This document shows, one piece after another, positions 54,505 through 63,210 of a stretch of DNA of 64,000 bases. The notes beneath the pieces are model-generated. The model was not told the DNA's origin. It did not search any database and worked only from the letters and a program-made list of their open reading frames with translations. The DNA is from Gemmatimonadaceae bacterium (GTDB lineage: Bacteria; Gemmatimonadota; Gemmatimonadetes; Gemmatimonadales; Gemmatimonadaceae), in contig JADZAN010000030.1 of assembly GCA_020852815.1 (NCBI GenBank), positions 1-64,000 of the forward strand. Reading direction: 5' to 3'. Every line of letters begins with the position of its first letter. The first letter of the stretch is position 1. The position numbers were made by a program, and so were the translations under genes.

Positions 54505-55389
54505 ATGAGTCGGCGGATGACGAGCACCGCGATCGTGGTGGGGGCCATTCTCGTGGCCTCGGTGATCGCGGTCTGGTTCGGGGAGCGCACTTGGCGGCGC
54601 GCCTCAGATGCGGCGTTCGCGCAAGTGGCCTCGCGCGCGGATTCGGCGGCGCGGGGCGATTCTGCAACGCGGAGCGGGCGGGCCAGGTCGTTCGCGCCGC
54701 AGTCGCTCGACGGACTCCCGGCGCCGGTGGCGCGCTACTTCCGACTGGTGCTGATCCCCGGCATGCGCATGGTGCGCCTGGCCTACATCGATCATGCCGG
54801 AGACTTCGCCCTGGAGCCAAACGACTGGAAGCCGTTCACGTCGCGACAGCTCTACTCCACGGCGCCGCGCGCCTTCGTGTGGGACGCGGCGATCCGCATG
54901 TTCCCCCTCGTCCCGGTGCGCGTGCGCGATGCCTATCGCGATGGGCGCGGGAGCACCCTGGGGGCGATTGGCGGGACGGTGACGATGGTCGATCAGGCGG
55001 GGACGCCAGCGTTGGCGCGCGCGGCGTTGCTGCGATATCTCGCCGAATCGGCATGGCTGCCGACGGCGCTCCTCCCGTCAGAGGGGGTGCAGTGGACGGC
55101 GATCGATGATTCGACGGCCCAGGCAACGGTCGCCGACGCGAAAGTCGAGGTCTCGATGGACGTCCACTTCGCGCCCACGGGCGAAATCGCGCGCATCACG
55201 GCGCTGCGGGAGCGAGACGTGAACGGGACGCCGGTGCTGACGCCGTGGGTGGGCGAGTTCTCGCACGAGCTGCTCTCGGTGGGCGGGATGAAGATTCCCG
55301 TGTCGGCGGCGGTGAAGTGGGTGCTGCCGGAGGGGGAGCACGTGTACTGGCGGGGGAAGGTGAGGGGGGTAAGGTATGACTTCCGGTAG
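54505..55389 (+). CDS. DUF6544-like membrane-anchored protein
   Basis: 294 residues from ATG 54505 (ribosome binding site AGAGGG). One N-terminal membrane helix (TAIVVGAILVASVIAVWFG), then an external domain: LPAPVARYFRLVLIPGMRM, RQLYSTAPRAFVWDAAIRMF, RDAYRDGRGSTLGAIGG, AKVEVSMDVHFAPTGEIARI, GMKIPVSAAVKWVLPEGEHV. This pattern matches the DUF6544/DUF6920 group of uncharacterised proteins. It sits between nagZ and anmK but on the opposite strand. Confidence 0.75.
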   Translation: MSRRMTSTAIVVGAILVASVIAVWFGERTWRRASDAAFAQVASRADSAARGDSATRSGRARSFAPQSLDGLPAPVARYFRLVLIPGMRMVRLAYIDHAGDFALEPNDWKPFTSRQLYSTAPRAFVWDAAIRMFPLVPVRVRDAYRDGRGSTLGAIGGTVTMVDQAGTPALARAALLRYLAESAWLPTALLPSEGVQWTAIDDSTAQATVADAKVEVSMDVHFAPTGEIARITALRERDVNGTPVLTPWVGEFSHELLSVGGMKIPVSAAVKWVLPEGEHVYWRGKVRGVRYDFR

Positions 55390-55542
55390 GGGAGCCTGGG
55401 AAAGGCAAAGGCAACTGCTTGTCACACGAAGACACGAAGGCACGAAGGGGGCGGCGATGGAGCGGGCGATGGGCGCTGAGCTCTTGGCTTCCTCGTGTCT
55501 TCGTGCTTTGTGTGAGACCGAACTTTCCTGGCGCCCCCTGCC
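55390..55542. repeat. Short intergenic with inverted family-C copies
   Basis: Contains GTCACACGAAGACACGAAGG at ~55421 and the inverted GTGTCTTCGTGCTTTGTGTG at ~55496, separated by about 50 bp, so a long imperfect hairpin is possible between the two convergent genes. It may act as a terminator for both. Confidence 0.65.
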
Positions 55543-56664
55543 CTACGCCGGCGTGAGCTTTCCCAGTACCCGCCCCCCCGCCGCACCGGTCGCCGCCGGG
55601 ACATTGCCGGGCGCCCCCGTCAGGTGCAGGTAGCCTAACAAGGCAAAGGCGACGGCTTCCTTGGCCTCCCCATCATAGAAGACGTCATCGAAGCGCACGA
55701 CCTTGCGCCCGGGAATGAGCGCCTCGAGTGCGTCGATGAGGGCGGGGTTCCTCGCGCCGCCGCCGGAGACGACGACGTCCTCGATGGGCTCGGGGAGGAA
55801 GCGGCGATAGGCGTCGGCGATGGAGCGCGCGGTGAAGGCGACGGCGGTGGCGATGATGTCGGCGGGGGTCGCCCCGGCGCGCACGGCGCGGCACTGGGCG
55901 ATGAAGTTGGCGATGTAGCCGGGGGTGAACAGCTCGCGCCCCGTGCTCTTGGGCGGGGGGGCGCTGAAGTAGGGGTCGCGCAGGGCGGCCTCGACGACGT
56001 CGTCGATGGGGATACCCTGGCGGGCAAGCTGTCCGTCGACATCGTAGCGCATGCCGGAGACTAGGGCGCGCGTCACGCCGTCGATGACGACGACGCCGGG
56101 GCCGGTGTCGAAGGCGCGGACGCCGCCTGTTCCCCCGTTAGGCGGGACGACACTCACGTTGCCGATCCCTCCGATGTTCTGCAGCGCTCGCCAGTGCGTG
56201 GCGCTGAAGAGGAGGCAGTCGGCCATGGGAACGAGCGGGGCCCCCTGCCCTCCCGCCGCCATGTCGCGCACGCGGAAATCCGAGATGACGGGGACACCCA
56301 CACGCTCGGCGATCACCGAGCTCTCGCCTATCTGCCACGTGCTGTGGCCGGGGACGTGCCAGACGGTCTGCCCGTGCGAGGCGATGGCCGCGATCTCGCG
56401 GCGCGGGACGCCCGAGGCGGCGATCACCTGGATGGCGGCGCGGGCGAGGCGTTCTCCCAGGTCGAAGTTGAGGCGGCAGTATTCCTCCGGCGTCCCCTCG
56501 CGCAAGGCGCGCGCGAGGCGGTCGCGCTCTTCCTCGTCATAGGCGAGGACGTCGTAGGCGAGGAGCTCGGACGAGACGCGCGCCCCGTCACGTGCAAAGC
56601 GCACGACGGCGGCGGAGATTCCGTCGAGCGAGGTTCCGGACATCAGGCCGACGACGACGGTCAT
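55543..56664 (-). CDS. anmK: Anhydro-N-acetylmuramic acid kinase
   Basis: 373 residues, full length. Signature: VVGLMSGTSLDGISAAVVRF (phosphate-binding start), ASHGQTVWHVPGHSTWQIGE, SDFRVRDMAAGGQGAPLVPM, RALQNIGGIGNVSVVP, FDTGPGVVVIDG and DVVVSGGGARNPALIDAL. It phosphorylates anhydroMurNAc to MurNAc-6-phosphate, the MurQ substrate. Same strand as murQ, with a 94-bp gap. Confidence 0.95.
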   Translation of the reverse strand: MTVVVGLMSGTSLDGISAAVVRFARDGARVSSELLAYDVLAYDEEERDRLARALREGTPEEYCRLNFDLGERLARAAIQVIAASGVPRREIAAIASHGQTVWHVPGHSTWQIGESSVIAERVGVPVISDFRVRDMAAGGQGAPLVPMADCLLFSATHWRALQNIGGIGNVSVVPPNGGTGGVRAFDTGPGVVVIDGVTRALVSGMRYDVDGQLARQGIPIDDVVEAALRDPYFSAPPPKSTGRELFTPGYIANFIAQCRAVRAGATPADIIATAVAFTARSIADAYRRFLPEPIEDVVVSGGGARNPALIDALEALIPGRKVVRFDDVFYDGEAKEAVAFALLGYLHLTGAPGNVPAATGAAGGRVLGKLTPA

Positions 56665-56758
56665 GGGGTGCAGTTCATGGTTAGCATACCGGGTTCGTGC
56701 TCGGCGTCAGTGCGCGGGTAGAGTGTACGGGTGCAGTGCACGACGTCAGGATACGACG

Positions 56759-57856
56759 TCAGTGTACGGGCGGAGGATCGCCCCCCACCACGCGGCGGAT
56801 GACGCCATTCCCCTGCGCCAGCGCCGCCTCGGCACCATCGCGATCGACGCCGAGCAGGTGCATGACGATCGCCAGCTTGACGTGGCCGCCGGCGCGGAGG
56901 AGGAGTTCGCGCGCCTCGTCGCGCGTGACGTCGCACGTCTCCATGATGATGCGCTGCGAGCGATCGATGAGCTTGAGGTTGGTCGCGCGCAGGTCGACCA
57001 TCAGGTTGCCGAAGGTCTTCCCGATGCGGATCATCGCCCCCGTTGTCAGCATGTTGAGCACGAGCTTGGTCGCCGTCCCCGCCTTGAGGCGCGTGGAGCC
57101 GGTGACGACCTCGGGGCCGGTGACGGGGACGATGAGATGGTCGAGCGTCGAGGCGAACGACTCGTCGATGGGGGTGCAGGCGACCAGTCCCGTGAAGGCA
57201 TGCAGCTGGCGGGCGCGCACGAGGGCACCGCGGACAAACGGCGTCGTGCCGGAGGCGGCGATCCCGATCACCACGTCCCCCTCGCGCACCCCATGCTCAT
57301 CGATCGCCCTGGCCCCGTTCTCCGGGAGATCCTCGGCTCCTTCCTGCGCCTGGAAGACGGCGGCCGTGCCACCGGCAATGATCCCCTGCACGAGTTCGGG
57401 ATCGCTGCCGAAGGTGGGCGGGCACTCGCTGGCGTCGAGAATCCCCAGTCGCCCCGAGGTCCCGGCGCCGGCGTAGAAGAGGCGGCCGCCGGTGCGGAAG
57501 GCGTGCTCGATGCGCGCGATCGCGCTGGCGATCTGTTCGCGCTGCGTGGCGACGGCGTCAGGGACGCGCCGGTCCTCGGCGGTCATGATATCGACGATCT
57601 CGAGCGGCGTGGCGAGGTCGATGTTGGCCGATCGCGGATTGCGCTGCTCGGTGATGCGCGGATCGAGCGCTCGAGGCGGGTGGGAGGGCACGAGGAGCGG
57701 GGGCGGAGGTATCGAGGGGAACGGAGTACCGCGAGGAGCGAGACGCACCGTCAGCGTCACAGGCGACGCGACGCGCGACGCGACTCGTGTCGTCACGCGC
57801 GGCGTCACAGTAGACGTCACAGTCGACATCACGCGCAACGTCGCGTGCAACGTCAT
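56759..57856 (-). CDS. murQ: N-acetylmuramic acid 6-phosphate etherase
   Basis: The homologous part begins at DPRITEQRNPRSANIDLATP and includes the SIS-domain sugar site LFYAGAGTSGRLGILDASEC (catalytic Glu in ASEC), GIIAGGTAAVFQAQEGAED, VVIGIAASGTTPFVRGALV and TGSTRLKAGTATKLVLNMLT. The MurQ core is ~300 residues. The start is uncertain: ATGs at 57856 and 57829 both leave an N-terminal extension of ~60 residues of Thr/Val/Arg-rich repeats (TVTPRVTTRVASRVASPVT) that is not family sequence. MurQ splits MurNAc-6P into GlcNAc-6P and lactate. Confidence 0.9.
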   Translation of the reverse strand: MTLHATLRVMSTVTSTVTPRVTTRVASRVASPVTLTVRLAPRGTPFPSIPPPPLLVPSHPPRALDPRITEQRNPRSANIDLATPLEIVDIMTAEDRRVPDAVATQREQIASAIARIEHAFRTGGRLFYAGAGTSGRLGILDASECPPTFGSDPELVQGIIAGGTAAVFQAQEGAEDLPENGARAIDEHGVREGDVVIGIAASGTTPFVRGALVRARQLHAFTGLVACTPIDESFASTLDHLIVPVTGPEVVTGSTRLKAGTATKLVLNMLTTGAMIRIGKTFGNLMVDLRATNLKLIDRSQRIIMETCDVTRDEARELLLRAGGHVKLAIVMHLLGVDRDGAEAALAQGNGVIRRVVGGDPPPVH

Positions 57857-57924
57857 GCGCGGCGCGTACGGCGGCGATCGGGGTAACTTACCTTCGCGCG
57901 AAGAGCGGTCACAACGGAGCAACC

Positions 57925-58641
57925 ATGCGTGGACCAATGAGGCAAGCGGTCGGTCGAGGCGTCACCAGGCGCGCGACGTTCCTGCTGGCGGCGGCGACAC
58001 TCCTGCTGCTCGCCCCACGGCGCGCCGAGTCGCAGGAAGGGGGCGAGGCGCGCCGCCGGGGGGGCTTTGGCAACTCGCCGACGTGGTGGCTGTCGACGTC
58101 GGCGGGGTGGCAGTGGAGCGACCAGGTGGGCGACCCGAAGACGAACTCGGTGTGGGACTTCGACTCCAACTGGTCGGCGCGCTTTTCCGCCGAGCGTGAG
58201 GTAGCGCCGCGCACGACCCTGGGGCTCCTGTTCAACTATGCGCGCATTCCGCTACGCATCGTGTCGGGCGGCGGGAGCGCGGGGTGTTCGATTCCCTGCC
58301 TGGGCGACGCGACGCTGGCGACCTATGGGCTGATGGCGCGCTCGGGTGGCGGGCCGGGATTCCAGTTCGCGTACGAGGGATTCATCGGCGCCACGCGCTA
58401 TTCGAACTTCACCATCCACCCTTCGTCGTCGAGCGTTCCGGTGAGCGAGTTCAGCGGGATGACGAACACCGACTTTGCGTGGGCGCTGTCGACGGGGTTC
58501 GGGTATGCGCTGGCGCGCGACTACGAGTTGACGGCGATGTTCGACTACGGGACGTCGGTGCATGAGAAGTCGGGCGATCTCTTCCAGCGTCGGACGACGC
58601 GGCACTATGCGACGCGACTGGGGTTGCGGGTGGGGTTGTAG
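57925..58641 (+). CDS. Outer-membrane beta-barrel-like protein
   Basis: 238 residues with a signal peptide (FLLAAATLLLLAPRRAES). The mature part shows alternating strands rich in Ser/Thr/Gly and aromatic residues: PTWWLSTSAGWQWSDQVGD, TTLGLLFNYARIPLRIVSGG, FQFAYEGFIGATRYSNF, ALSTGFGYALARDYELTAMF and HYATRLGLRVGL, ending in a C-terminal hydrophobic residue as barrels do. Divergent from murQ, so the ~70-bp gap must hold both promoters. Function unknown. Confidence 0.75.
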   Translation: MRGPMRQAVGRGVTRRATFLLAAATLLLLAPRRAESQEGGEARRRGGFGNSPTWWLSTSAGWQWSDQVGDPKTNSVWDFDSNWSARFSAEREVAPRTTLGLLFNYARIPLRIVSGGGSAGCSIPCLGDATLATYGLMARSGGGPGFQFAYEGFIGATRYSNFTIHPSSSSVPVSEFSGMTNTDFAWALSTGFGYALARDYELTAMFDYGTSVHEKSGDLFQRRTTRHYATRLGLRVGL

Positions 58642-58650
58642 CCCAGCGTT

Positions 58651-59192
58651 GCAGCGAGGGCTGGGAGCAGCTGCCGCCCACCGTTCCAGCGAAGGCTGGG
58701 AGCCAGTTGACGGTGCGTTGGACGCTGGCGGGCGCTCGCGGGGGAGAAAGATCGGTCTCACACGAAGCCACGAAGGCACAAAGACGGCCTCACGCCCACC
58801 GTCCCAGCGAAAGTTGGGACCCAGTTGTCGCCCACCGTCCCAGCGAAAGCTGGGACCTATTCGTCGCCCACCGTCCCAGCGAAAGCTGGGACCCAGTTGT
58901 CGCCCACCGTCCCAGCGAAGGCTGCGACCCATTTGTCGCCCACCGTCCCAGCAAAGGCTGGGACCCATCTATCGCCCACCGTCCCAGCAAAGGCTGGGAC
59001 CGATTTGTCGCCCACCGTCCCAGCAAAGGCTGGGACCCATCTATCGCCCACCGTCCCAGCAAAGGCTGGGACCCATTTGTCGCCCACCGTCCCAGCGAAG
59101 GCTGGGACCCATCTATCGCCCACCGTCCCGGCGAAAGCTGGGACCGATTTGTCGCCCACCGTCCCAGCGAAGGCTGGGACCCATTTGTCATG
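58651..59192. repeat. Array of 36-bp palindrome units, family B
   Basis: From about 58793 to 59190 lie 11 direct copies of a 36-bp unit: CCGTCCCAGCGAAAGCTGGG followed by ACCCATTTGTCGCCCA. The palindrome core is CCCAGC-GAAA-GCTGGG. Variation is confined to a few positions (GCGAAA/GCAAAG/GCGAAG in the loop, CCATCTA/CCATTTG in the spacer), with alternating types along the array, a sign of unit-pair duplication. Two more diverged palindromes lie at 58651-58700. Open frames that seem to encode PPSQRKLG or PAKAGTH repeats are only by-products. Confidence 0.9.
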
Positions 59193-59362
59193 GCGTTGTT
59201 CGCGGCAGCTCGCCCCATCTCACACAAGCGCGACCACGGCGCGGAAGACACGGCGCCGGTTCCACGCGCTCGGCGTCGCTCGCGCGTGCGGCGGTGGGAG
59301 GGCAGATTGCGCTCGCGTAGGTTGATCCTGCTCCCCGCCCTTCCGCCATCTCCGATCCCGCG

Positions 59363-61165
59363 ATGACGATGTCTTCTGCTTCTCTGCGCGCCGCGCGCAT
59401 GCTTGCTTCTTCCTGCGCCGCCGTGGGGGTGCTCGCTGCGCTTGCGGCGTGCCGCGCCCCGTCGACGCCGTCGGGGCTCCGGTCGACGGAGCCGGCGGTC
59501 CCGCCTCGTGAGGCGGTGACGTTCCCGGCTGGGTGGCGCTTCAAGGCGGGGGAGCGCGCCGCGTTCGGCGAGCATTTCATGATCGCCTCCAACCAGGTGC
59601 TGGCCTCCGACGCGGGGAACGAGATCATTGCGGCTGGCGGCAACGCGGTGGACGCGGCCGTGGCGGTGGGGTTCGCGCTGACGGTGACGTATCCCGTGGC
59701 GGGGAACATCGGCGGCGGGGGCTTCATGGTGATCCGGATGGCCGACGGGCGCACGGCGAGCATCGACTACCGCGAGGTGGCGCCGTTGGCCGCCAGCCGC
59801 AACATGTACCTCGACGCGAGCGGCAACCCAACGAACGAGAGCATCATCGGCTACAAGGCGTCGGGGGTCCCGGGATCGGTCGCGGGGATGGCGGAGGCGC
59901 TGCGGAAGTACGGGACGCGGACGCTGGCGCAGGTGATGGCGCCGGCCATCCGCCTGGCGCGCGACGGCTTCGTGGTCGACTCGCAGTTCCACAACAGCCT
60001 CAAGGGGAGCAAGGGTTACATCGGGCGCTTTGACGCGAAGGAGGTCTTCTACGGGGCGAACGGCGAGCCACCGGCGATCGGCACGGTCTTCCGGCAGCCG
60101 GCGCTCGCCCGCACGTTGCAGCTGATCGCCGACAAGGGGGCCAATGTCTTCTATCGCGGCGAGGTGGGCGACTCGATCGTCGCCGCCATGCAGCGCGGCG
60201 GCGGGATCATCACGACGCAGGACCTGATGCAGTACAAGGCGCTGTGGCGCACGCCGATCACGAGCACGTATCGCGGCTACACGATGTATTCCATGCCGCC
60301 GGCGTCGTCGGGAGGGATCGTCGTGACGGAGGCGCTCAACATCCTCGAGGCCAAGGTGGCGGCCGCACCACCTTGGGGAACGGCGGCCTATGCCCACTTG
60401 TTAGGCTCGGCGTACCAGCGCGCCTTCATCGACCGCAACAGCAAGCTGGGCGACCCGGCCTTCGTGAGCGTCCCGCTGGCGCAGCTGACGGACAAGGAGT
60501 ACGCCAGGGCGCTGGCGGCGACCATCGACCCCGCGCGGGCGACGCCGACGCCGCCTAACGGGGGGCAGATCGCGGACGGCACGAACACGACGCACTACTC
60601 GGTGGTCGACGACAAGGGGAACGCGGTCGCCACGACGACGACGCTGAACAACGGCTACGGCTCCGCGGTCTACCTCAAGAATGTCGGCTTCTTCATGAAC
60701 GACGAGATGGACGACTTCGCCGCGGCGCCGGGGAAGCCGAACATGTTCGGCCTGGTCCAGGGCGAGGCGAACGCAATCGCACCGGGGAAGCGGATGCTGA
60801 GCGCGATGTCGCCGACCATCGTGCTCGACCCCAGGGGCGAGCTGTACCTCGTCGTTGGGGCCGCGGGCGGCCCGCGCATCATCACGGCGACGTCGCAGGT
60901 GATCCTCAACGTGATCGACCATCGCATGTCGCTCGCGGACGCGATGCGCGCGCCGAGGCTGCATCACCAGGCGTTGCCCGACACGCTGATGATGGAAAGC
61001 AACGGCTTCGCGCCGGAGGTCGAGGCAGCGCTCAAGCGGATGGGGCACGGGATCAAGTACACGCCCGGGCTGGCGAACGTGAACGCGGTGATGCGGGTGA
61101 AGGGCGGGTGGGAGGGGGTGACGGAGCCGCGCATGAGCGGGACGGGGGGGACGAGCGCGCGTTAG
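59363..61165 (+). CDS. ggt: Gamma-glutamyltransferase, lipoprotein
   Basis: 600 residues. Signal with lipobox AALAACRAPS (Cys ~30). Family motifs: ASNQVLASDAGNEIIAAGGN, VDAAVAVGFALTVTYPVAGN, IGGGGFMVIRMADGRTASID, PPASSGGIVVTEALNIL, the autocleavage and catalytic threonine in DGTNTTHYSVVDDKGNAVA, GKRMLSAMSPTIVLDPRGEL and VVGAAGGPRIITATSQVILN. The enzyme self-cleaves before the Thr to a heterodimer and hydrolyses or transfers gamma-glutamyl groups, e.g. of glutathione, outside the cytoplasm. Confidence 0.94.
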   Translation: MTMSSASLRAARMLASSCAAVGVLAALAACRAPSTPSGLRSTEPAVPPREAVTFPAGWRFKAGERAAFGEHFMIASNQVLASDAGNEIIAAGGNAVDAAVAVGFALTVTYPVAGNIGGGGFMVIRMADGRTASIDYREVAPLAASRNMYLDASGNPTNESIIGYKASGVPGSVAGMAEALRKYGTRTLAQVMAPAIRLARDGFVVDSQFHNSLKGSKGYIGRFDAKEVFYGANGEPPAIGTVFRQPALARTLQLIADKGANVFYRGEVGDSIVAAMQRGGGIITTQDLMQYKALWRTPITSTYRGYTMYSMPPASSGGIVVTEALNILEAKVAAAPPWGTAAYAHLLGSAYQRAFIDRNSKLGDPAFVSVPLAQLTDKEYARALAATIDPARATPTPPNGGQIADGTNTTHYSVVDDKGNAVATTTTLNNGYGSAVYLKNVGFFMNDEMDDFAAAPGKPNMFGLVQGEANAIAPGKRMLSAMSPTIVLDPRGELYLVVGAAGGPRIITATSQVILNVIDHRMSLADAMRAPRLHHQALPDTLMMESNGFAPEVEAALKRMGHGIKYTPGLANVNAVMRVKGGWEGVTEPRMSGTGGTSAR

Positions 61166-61937
61166 GCGGTCGGCCGGGGAGGCGAACGGCGGGTGAGCCG
61201 GGGGGAGTAGAAGGCGGACGGACTCGTGAGCGCGCGGGCGGACGCGCGTCACCCGGAATCCCCCACGACTACCTTCGCAGCGCAAGCTGGGATCCATTTG
61301 TCGGCGCATTGCGCGCGGGCGGTGGCGAGCGGGCGAGGAAGAGCGGTGTCACACGAAGATCGGTCTCACGCGACGACGCGAAGACGCGAAGGTGTGAGGC
61401 CGAGAAGCTGCGAGGCCGCGAAGCTGCGGGGACGTGAAGGCGTGGGGACGCGAAGCCGAGGGGATGCGACGCCGAGGGGATGCGAAGCTGCTCGCACCCG
61501 GCGCCCCCACGCCCACCTTCCCGGCGAACGCTGGGATCCAGTTGTCGGCGCATAGCGCGCGGGCGGTGGCGAGCGGGCGACCAAGAGCGGTCTCACACGA
61601 AGACACGAAGTCACGAAGGTGTGAGGCCGCGAGGCTGCGGGGATGCGAAGGCGTGGGGACGCCTGCTCGCGCCGCCGACCAACTCGTAAGCACGCCTAAC
61701 GCTCGCACCCGGCGCCCCCAAGCCCACCTTCCCAGCGAAAGCTGGGATCCATTTGTCGGCGCATTGCGCGCGGGCGGTGGCAACCGGGCGCCCAAGATCG
61801 GTCTCACGCGAAGACACGAAGTCGGAAGGGAGCGTGGTCGCCCACCGGTGCATTCTCGAGGACACTCCGCGCTCTTTTGGACCTGACTGCAACGAAATGA
61901 TGACGCTTCGCGAGGGGGGCGAGATGAGGTTGCCGGC
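61166..61937. repeat. Intergenic with mixed families B and C
   Basis: No gene. Three blocks (starting near 61270, 61520 and 61730) share a layout: half palindrome (AAGCTGGGATCCATTTGTCG), then GCGCATTGCGCGCGGGCGGT, GGCGAGCGGGCG, and finally a family-C stretch (CGGTCTCACGCGAAGACACG). A degenerate run of GCGAAGCYG-like units with GAGGCTGCGGGGATGCGAAG lies at 61375-61500 and 61620-61665. Confidence 0.75.
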
Positions 61938-62231
61938 ATGGCGCGCGACTCATTCGTCTACATCCTGGCCAGTCGGCGGCACGGGACGCTGAACGTGGGA
62001 TCGACGACTGGACTGTCGTCGCGACTCGCGCAGCATCGGTCGATGGCGGTTGAGTCGTTCACACGTCGGTACGGCGTGCACGTACTGGTGCATGTGGAGC
62101 GGTATCCGACACTGCGCGAGGCGCGCGCGCGCGAGCGTCAGATGAAGGCGTGGAAACGGGCGTGGAAAGTGGCGTTGATCGAGCATGGCAATCCGGCGTG
62201 GAGGGACTTGTCAGCGGTTATTTCGCTGTAG
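61938..62231 (+). CDS. GIY-YIG nuclease-family protein
   Basis: 97 residues of the YhbQ/UPF0213-like GIY-YIG group: FVYILASRRHGTLNVGSTTG (the motif pair is VYI...NVG instead of GIY...YIG), SSRLAQHRSMAVESFTRRYG, HVERYPTLREARARERQMKA, WKRAWKVALIEHGNPAWRDL. The catalytic Arg (RLAQH) and Glu (RARERQ) positions are present. The Tyr in the second motif is replaced by Asn (NVG), which might weaken activity. Function of the group is unknown. Confidence 0.9.
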   Translation: MARDSFVYILASRRHGTLNVGSTTGLSSRLAQHRSMAVESFTRRYGVHVLVHVERYPTLREARARERQMKAWKRAWKVALIEHGNPAWRDLSAVISL

Positions 62232-62299
62232 GGTGACTCACGTCGGGGCTACGAGGGGGGGGGCAGGTGGTGCGCGGGCGGCCTAACGTGGCTGATGCG

Positions 62300-63070
62300 A
62301 CGACCAATGGGTCCCAGCTTTCGCTGGGCAGGTGGGCGGGGGCGCCGGGTTGACCGGGCGCCGCTGTCACCATCGAGGACGACTCGTTTGGCGTCTTGGC
62401 GTGCGGCCGAGTTCTCTCTACCTGTAGCCCCCGCCCGCGCACGACGCATCGACAAATGGGTCCCAGCTTTCGCTGGGAAGGTGGGCGGGGGCGCCGGGTT
62501 GTGGGTCCCAGCTTTCGCTGGGAAGGTGGGCGGGGGCGCCGGGTTGACCGCGCGCCGCTGTCACCATCGGGGACGACTCGCTTGGCGTCTTGGCGTGCGG
62601 CCGAGTTCTCTCTACCTGTAGCTCCCGCCCGCGCACGACGCAGCGACAAATGGGTCCCAGCTTTCGCTGGGAAGGTGGGCGGGGGCGCCGGGTTGTGGAT
62701 CCCAGCTTTCGCTGGGAAGGTGGGCGGGGGCGCCGGGTTGTGGGTCCCAGCTTTCGCCGGGAAGGTGGGCAGGGGCGCCGGGTTGACCGGGCGCCGCTGT
62801 CACCATCGAGGACGACTCGTTTGGCGTCTTGGTGTGCGGCCGAGTTCTCTCTACCTGTAGCTCCCGCCCGCGCACGACGCATCGACAAATGGGTCCCAGC
62901 TTTCGCTGGGAAGGTGGGCGGGGGCGCCGAGTTGTGGGTCCCAGCTTTCGCTGGGAAGGTGGGCGGGGGCGCCGGGTTGTGGATTCCAGCTTTCGCTGGG
63001 AAGGTGGGCGGGGGCGCCGGGTTGTGGATCCCAGCTTTCGCTGGGAAGGTGGGCGGGGGCGCCGAGTTGA
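62300..63070. repeat. Composite array of family-B palindrome and longer unit
   Basis: A long unit of about 180-240 bp is repeated four times. It contains ATGGGTCCCAGCTTTCGCTG, GGCGGGGGCGCCGGGTTG, CCGCTGTCACCATCGAGGAC, CGTTTGGCGTCTTGGCG and TTCTCTCTACCTGTAGCTCC. Within it the short part (palindrome + GGGCGGGGGCGCCGGGTTGTG) is itself repeated 1-4 times, most at the right end. So there are two nested repeat levels. No gene is supported here. Confidence 0.9.
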
Positions 63071-63087
63071 TCGCCCCCGCAAGAAAC

Positions 63088-63115
63088 GCGAGCGGCGCCT
63101 CACGGCGCCGCTCGC
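63088..63115 (-). terminator. Hairpin terminator after glycine-zipper gene
   Basis: A perfect 12-bp stem (GCGAGCGGCGCC with GGCGCCGCTCGC) and TCAC loop, followed on the minus strand by GTTTCTTGC. It lies about 95 nt after the stop of the last gene and separates it from the repeat array. Confidence 0.75.
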
Positions 63116-63210
63116 ACTCCCGTCTCCCGGACCCCCCAAGCTTTCGCTGGGGCAAGCTTCCCGTCTCCCGTCCCCCGTCCCCCGTCTCCCGTCCCGGGTC
63201 CGCAGTGTCC

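Noticed and set aside
58793-59190. Possible CRISPR array (regular 36-bp spacing, palindromic repeat)
   Set aside because: The sequences between palindromes are also repeated almost identically, so there are no unique spacers, and no cas genes are nearby. It is a tandem REP-type array.
58562-59366. Open frames encoding PPSQRKLGP or PAKAGTH repeats
   Set aside because: All frames through the 36-bp array stay open because the unit length is a multiple of three. No start context or homologous protein.
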